From NCBI GenBank assembly GCA_001800945.1, contig MGWJ01000116.1, positions 1-8,882 of the forward strand: DNA of 8,882 nt, read 5' to 3'. A program made the translations under genes and the position numbers. The first letter of the stretch is position 1; each line of letters starts with the position of its first letter. The notes beneath the pieces were generated by a model that saw nothing but the letters and a program-made list of their open reading frames with translations, did no database searches and was not told the origin of the DNA. Below are positions 5,776 to 8,882 of this stretch, in pieces. The stretch is from Flavobacteria bacterium RIFCSPLOWO2_12_FULL_31_7. GTDB taxonomy: Bacteria; Bacteroidota; Bacteroidia; Flavobacteriales; Flavobacteriaceae.

Positions 5776-6696
5776 ATGTATATAGAACAATTGCAAAAAT
5801 TCAAGATTAATTTGTGGACTTATTTAGTAATTCCAGTTCTTTTTTTAGGTTTAATGGTGTATAACTATATTTCTACTGAAAATGTGGATACCGCTGCCAT
5901 GATGAAAATTATGATTGAAAAGATTGGTGTAAACGGAACTTTTGTGGCTTTAGTTGGTCCGCTTTCTTTAATGTTACTTATTGTTTTATTCTACAATAAA
6001 TTTATTCAAAATAATTCCATTCGAATATTAACCACTTCTCGACCAAAAATAGATTGGAGTCGCGTGTTTTTCTCTTTTGGACTTTGGAGTTTGATTACCA
6101 TTTTTACTACTGTGGTGAGTTATTATGCTTCACCAGAAGATTTCGTACTTAATTTTAAACCAAAAGAATTTGCTGTTTTTGTAGTTTTAGCGTTACTTTT
6201 TATTCCATTACAAACTAGTTTTGAGGAATATTTATTTCGTGCACATATGTTGCAAGGTTTAGGTTTGGCTACAAAAACAAGATGGATTCCTTTAATGGTG
6301 ACATCTTTTTTATTCGGAATCATGCATATTGCCAACCCAGAAGTGGAGAAATTAGGATTGATAATTATGTTCTATTACATAGGAACAGGCTTGTTTTTAG
6401 GGATTTTAACATTAATGGATGAAGGTTTAGAATTGGCTTTAGGATTTCATGCGGCAAATAATTTAGTTGGAGCTTTGTTAATCACTTCTGATTGGTCGGC
6501 TTTTCAAACAAATTCTATTTTAAAAGATGTTTCAGAACCTAATGCTAGCCTTCAAATTTTCATTCCGATTTTAATAATTTTTCCCATTTTGCTTTATATT
6601 TTCGCTATAAAATACAAATGGAGTAATTGGAAAGAAAAACTTTTTGGAAGTATAAAACCGTTAGAGATTAATGAATTTGAAATTGTAGAAAAGTAA
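5776..6696 (+). CDS. CPBP family intramembrane glutamic endopeptidase (CAAX/Abi type)
   Basis: This 306-residue polytopic protein has helices at about 12-31, 54-74, 95-117, 132-147, 171-187, 193-214, 219-237 and 260-280. All three family motifs are present: EExxxR as E150-E151-x3-R155 (SFEEYLFRAHM), FxxxH as F180-x3-H184 (FGIMHIAN), and the third histidine motif H225-x2-N228 (GFHAANN). Glutamate E150 and the histidines are the expected active-site residues, so the enzyme looks catalytically intact. The family includes eukaryotic CAAX prenyl protease Rce1 and bacterial proteins linked to bacteriocin immunity, protein processing or membrane-protein interactions; the substrate here is unknown. 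The charged C-terminal tail (after about 280) should be cytoplasmic. The stop codon is separated by one base from the start of the MenE-like gene, so the two are almost certainly cotranscribed. Confidence 0.9.
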   Translation: MYIEQLQKFKINLWTYLVIPVLFLGLMVYNYISTENVDTAAMMKIMIEKIGVNGTFVALVGPLSLMLLIVLFYNKFIQNNSIRILTTSRPKIDWSRVFFSFGLWSLITIFTTVVSYYASPEDFVLNFKPKEFAVFVVLALLFIPLQTSFEEYLFRAHMLQGLGLATKTRWIPLMVTSFLFGIMHIANPEVEKLGLIIMFYYIGTGLFLGILTLMDEGLELALGFHAANNLVGALLITSDWSAFQTNSILKDVSEPNASLQIFIPILIIFPILLYIFAIKYKWSNWKEKLFGSIKPLEINEFEIVEK

Positions 6697-6697
6697 C

Positions 6698-7729
6698 ATG
6701 AATCAGTTTATTCATCCCGATTTTAAATTAAACGGAAGAAGTTTTTCCTATCTAGAACTATTAGCAGAAGCTTTATATTTAAAAGAAAACGGACAATTAT
6801 TTGAAAAAAAAATCGGTAAATTTCTTTTAGAATGGCTTAATAATGAATCATTTGTTTTTGTGCAAACTTCTGGTTCAACAGGTAAACCTAAACAAATTTT
6901 ATTAGATAAATCTGCCATGATTGCTTCAGCGAAAGCTACGGGAACTTTTTTTAATTTACAGCCTACTACTTCCGCATTATTATGTTTGTCTGCTGATTAT
7001 ATAGCTGGGAAAATGATGTTAGTTCGTGCAATGACTTTAGGATTGCATTTAGATGTTGTAGAACCGAATAGTGCGCCTTTGGAAAGTAAAAAATATAATT
7101 TCGTAGCAATGGTTCCGATGCAAGTAGCGAATTCTTTGGACAAACTTCATTTAGTTTCCACTTTATTAATCGGCGGCACAAAAGTTAGTTTTCAATTGGC
7201 TGAAAGTATATTGAAAACCAATTGTCGGGCTTATGAATCTTATGGTATGACAGAAACCATTTCGCATATTGCTATAAAATCAATAGGAGAGAAGGAATTT
7301 ACTGTTTTGCCGAATGTATTGATTTCAAAAGATAATAGAAATTGCTTGGTGATTGAAGCTTCAGAATTAACCACTGATAAAATTATTACGAATGATATTG
7401 TTGAGATTTTAAATCCAGCTCAATTTATTTTAAAAGGTCGAATTGACAATGTAATTAATTCTGGTGGTGTGAAAATTTTTCCAGAAGAAATAGAAGACAA
7501 GTTAGCCAAATATATCACAGTCCGATTTTTTATTGCGAGTAAACCTGATGAGAAATTAGGTGAAAAGGTAATTTTAGTGATAGAAGGAAAGTCTTTTGAA
7601 TTGGATACGATAATATTTTCTCGCTTATCAAAATATCAAATACCAAAGGAAATCATATTTGTAGATGAATTTGTAGAAACAGAAACGAATAAAATTAATA
7701 GAAAGAAAACCCTTGAGAAATGGGCATAA
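6698..7729 (+). CDS. menE: O-succinylbenzoate-CoA ligase-like AMP-binding enzyme (MenE)
   Basis: This 343-residue member of the ANL (acyl-CoA synthetase) family has the phosphate-binding loop TSGSTGKPK at 57-65, YGMTET at 182-187, the hinge and following loop GRIDNVINSGGVKIFPEEIE at 247-266, and the C-terminal lysine loop TNKINRKK. K332 is placed like the catalytic lysine of E. coli MenE (KISR). MenE activates O-succinylbenzoate with ATP and joins it to CoA in menaquinone synthesis, in the cytoplasm. The protein is short: typical MenE is about 450-490 residues with the P-loop far deeper in. Here about 100 residues of the N-terminal subdomain are missing, although all catalytic motifs remain. 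Short forms of this kind are, from general knowledge, usual in Bacteroidota, so it is probably functional. No other men gene is inside the window, so the substrate rests on family likeness; another acyl substrate is possible. It lies 1 nt after the protease gene. Confidence 0.8.
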   Translation: MNQFIHPDFKLNGRSFSYLELLAEALYLKENGQLFEKKIGKFLLEWLNNESFVFVQTSGSTGKPKQILLDKSAMIASAKATGTFFNLQPTTSALLCLSADYIAGKMMLVRAMTLGLHLDVVEPNSAPLESKKYNFVAMVPMQVANSLDKLHLVSTLLIGGTKVSFQLAESILKTNCRAYESYGMTETISHIAIKSIGEKEFTVLPNVLISKDNRNCLVIEASELTTDKIITNDIVEILNPAQFILKGRIDNVINSGGVKIFPEEIEDKLAKYITVRFFIASKPDEKLGEKVILVIEGKSFELDTIIFSRLSKYQIPKEIIFVDEFVETETNKINRKKTLEKWA

Positions 7730-7805
7730 AAAAAGTGTCACACTAATAAAAAATCTTGTTTGTAATTAAATTCTTCTTTTGTAGATTTTTTTCCAGTATG
7801 ACACT
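7728..7805 (-). terminator. Long imperfect hairpin with U run, likely terminator for the DoxX-family gene
   Basis: The outer arms 7734-7744 and 7795-7805 pair with one mismatch (AGTGTCACACT against AGTATGACACT). The inner arms 7748-7756 (AAAAAATCT) and 7783-7791 (AGATTTTTT) pair perfectly around a 26-nt loop. On the minus strand the structure is followed by seven U's (7734-7728), which overlap the menE stop codon. It lies about 100 nt beyond the DoxX stop. The loop is long, so strength is uncertain. On the plus strand it could also mark the 3' end of the menE transcript. Confidence 0.45.
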
Positions 7806-7819
7806 AAATAATTACTTTA

Positions 7820-7836
7820 TAACTAATTATTAGTTA
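7820..7836. repeat. 17-bp perfect palindrome between convergent genes
   Basis: TAACTAAT (7820-7827), a central T, and ATTAGTTA (7829-7836). It lies in the 175-bp gap between menE and the DoxX-family gene. The same gap holds TTTTCGAAAA (7842-7851) and an inverted CGAAAAG / CTTTTCG pair (7846-7852, 7890-7896). These may fold into the 3' end of the DoxX transcript; none is followed by a strong T tract. Confidence 0.4.
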
Positions 7837-7904
7837 AGTTGTTTTCGAAAAGAGTAGTAAATTTATTAATTAATTATTAAACATGCAAACTTTTCGTTAA
7901 TTTT

Positions 7905-8330
7905 TTAATGTTCCATTTTAAAACTGTAATCTAACGAATGTTTTCCACTTCCATAAAAGGAGAAAAAGACACATAATAAAAGGGCAACACTTGATTGTAT
8001 AAAGTTGGAAAGATCAAACTCTCCGAAAAAATTTATTAATAAAGCACATAAAACAATTGGCAATTGAAACCAAACGGACCATCTGGTAAAGAAGCCAAGT
8101 ATAATCATAAATCCGCCAATCATGTGAGCCATTGCTACGTAATGAATAATCATCATTTCGCTTCCATAGCCTCTAAACGAACTTAAAATTTCGCTTAAAT
8201 ACTGCTTATTCGTAATAAAAGTAGCACCTTTAAAAAATAAAAATACTCCTAACGCAATTCTGACAAAATCTAATGGGTAAGACGTGTGTGCGTTTGCCCA
8301 TTTGTTCAAATGTTTAATAGTAGTAGCCAT
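7905..8330 (-). CDS. DoxX family membrane protein
   Basis: The product has 141 residues and four predicted membrane helices (about 20-39, 60-80, 85-101 and 109-126), the usual DoxX layout. Family-like features are LDFVRIALGVFLFFKGATF at the first helix, with the Arg-x4-Gly-x5-Lys-Gly pattern, AHMIGGFMIILGFFTRW around helix 2, and a C-terminal FYGSGKHSLDY. DoxX proteins are inner-membrane proteins; members have been linked to thiosulfate:quinone oxidoreductase subunits and oxidative-stress complexes, but most have no proven role. The start at 8330 gives a normal N-terminus. It lies 62 bp downstream of the M1 peptidase gene on the same strand. I see only a poor promoter match in that gap (TTAGATTG), so cotranscription with the peptidase or its own weak promoter are both possible. 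A likely terminator lies at 7728-7805. Confidence 0.85.
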   Translation of the reverse strand: MATTIKHLNKWANAHTSYPLDFVRIALGVFLFFKGATFITNKQYLSEILSSFRGYGSEMMIIHYVAMAHMIGGFMIILGFFTRWSVWFQLPIVLCALLINFFGEFDLSNFIQSSVALLLCVFFSFYGSGKHSLDYSFKMEH

Positions 8331-8392
8331 AGATGAAAAAATTAAAATTACAATCTAAGTTACTAAAAATTAATTGATTACGTGTTGTTTTT

Positions 8393-8882
8393 TTATTTTT
8401 TTTCTACTTTAATAAAGAACTTATTGCTTTGAACTTGAATTTTTTCTAATTCAATTTTCTTATCTATTTTAGTTTCTTGTTTAGTAGAAGTAGGGTGTAA
8501 GCGAATCGTTTTATCGTTCACCACAATATCAACAGGCATTTTAAAATTAGAATTTACATTTTGCCATTCATAACTCAATTTATTTCCTGTTTTTGATAAT
8601 ACTAATTTTGGAATTTTTGTTGTGGTTAAATATTGCTCAAAAACAGAAGTTAAATCAATACCGCTTTCTGTATTAAAGTAATCGATTACTGTTTTGGTAT
8701 CAATGATTTGCTTTTTATAGGTTTCAGAATAATTATATAATAATTTCCACCATTTAGTATCGTCATTTATAATATGACGAATGGTATTCAATAGAAGTGC
8801 ACCTTTTGTGTACATGTCACCACTTCCTTCACGATTTACTCCAAACTGTCCGATAATTGGTCGGTCATTTCTAATATTAAAT
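8393..8882 (-). CDS. M1 family metallopeptidase (aminopeptidase), C-terminal part
   Basis: The last 162 residues of a minus-strand gene are visible, and the frame stays open to the right edge. The sequence RPIIGQFGVN, then REGSGDMYTKGALLLNTIRH, matches the end of the catalytic domain of Bacteroidota M1 peptidases. The tyrosine in DMYTKG corresponds to catalytic Tyr383 of leukotriene A4 hydrolase (PYEKG). The zinc-binding HExxH and downstream glutamate must lie upstream, outside the window, so activity cannot be judged. After the catalytic part come a helical stretch containing SGIDLTSVFEQYLTTTKIP, common in this family, and a beta-rich C-terminal domain (KLSYEWQN, KMPVDIVVNDKTIRL) ending in KVEKK. 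M1 enzymes remove N-terminal residues from peptides; a periplasmic or surface location is usual in this group but cannot be checked here. An internal ATG at 8815 is the Met of the DMY motif and not the start. Confidence 0.88.
   Translation of the reverse strand, partial: FNIRNDRPIIGQFGVNREGSGDMYTKGALLLNTIRHIINDDTKWWKLLYNYSETYKKQIIDTKTVIDYFNTESGIDLTSVFEQYLTTTKIPKLVLSKTGNKLSYEWQNVNSNFKMPVDIVVNDKTIRLHPTSTKQETKIDKKIELEKIQVQSNKFFIKVEKK

Noticed and set aside
6123..6335. 70-residue open frame on the minus strand
   Set aside because: Antisense to the catalytic region of the CPBP protease, which carries all conserved motifs.
5776..6696. Phage-defence or bacteriocin-immunity role from the 'Abi' name of the protease family
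   Set aside because: The name alone is not evidence. The gene is coupled to a menaquinone enzyme, and no toxin, bacteriocin or defence gene is near.
6966..7181. 71-residue open frame on the minus strand
   Set aside because: Antisense to the MenE-like gene; composition does not look like a real protein.
1..8882. CRISPR arrays, tRNA/rRNA genes, insertion sequences, prophage or integration sites
   Set aside because: No spaced direct repeats, no tRNA-like cloverleaf, no transposase or integrase, and no composition break were seen on reading both strands.

Overview
The window looks like a chromosomal segment from a member of the Flavobacteriaceae (Bacteroidota), most likely a Flavobacterium or close relative. 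Four things point there: the strongly AT-rich sequence; outer-membrane proteins whose signal peptides end in the typical 'FSQ'; promoter-like elements of the Bacteroidota form TTTG-N17-23-TAnnTTTG instead of sigma70 boxes; and gene families typical of the group (DUF5723, OMP_b-brl_3-type TonB receptor, compact MenE). I saw no rRNA, tRNA, CRISPR array, IS element, phage gene or attachment site. No gene-free stretch exceeds about 300 bases.

Layout, left to right. (1) Positions 1-1536, minus strand: a DUF5723 outer-membrane protein gene, followed downstream by the N-terminus of a membrane protein gene cut by the window edge. The latter has a consensus-like promoter whose -33 box lies in the last codons of the DUF5723 gene. 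(2) Positions 1671-1886, plus strand: a 71-residue membrane protein gene with a strong hairpin terminator. (3) Positions 1989-4445, minus strand: a large TonB-dependent-receptor-like outer-membrane protein with its own terminator. Its promoter region has a -7 box and a 17-bp palindrome further upstream. (4) Positions 4667-5374 plus and 5375-5716 minus: a YoaK/DUF1275 membrane protein and an ArsC-family reductase, convergent with directly abutting stop codons. (5) Positions 5776-7729, plus strand: a tight two-gene unit of a CPBP (CAAX/Abi) intramembrane protease and a short MenE-type O-succinylbenzoate-CoA ligase, 1 nt apart. (6) Positions 7905-8882, minus strand: a DoxX-family membrane protein downstream of the C-terminal part of an M1-family aminopeptidase, whose metal-binding part lies outside the window.

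Most genes look like ordinary core genome: envelope proteins, menaquinone synthesis and peptidases. I did not find a convincing new multi-gene system. The points most worth a second look are regulatory or architectural: the operator-like palindrome upstream of the receptor, the zero-gap convergent pair, the protease/MenE coupling, and a long imperfect hairpin after menE that also carries a promoter-like sequence. Two genes have longer open frames than their likely coding regions (receptor and ArsC-like). In both, a -7 promoter box lies between or over the upstream ATG, which favours the shorter start.
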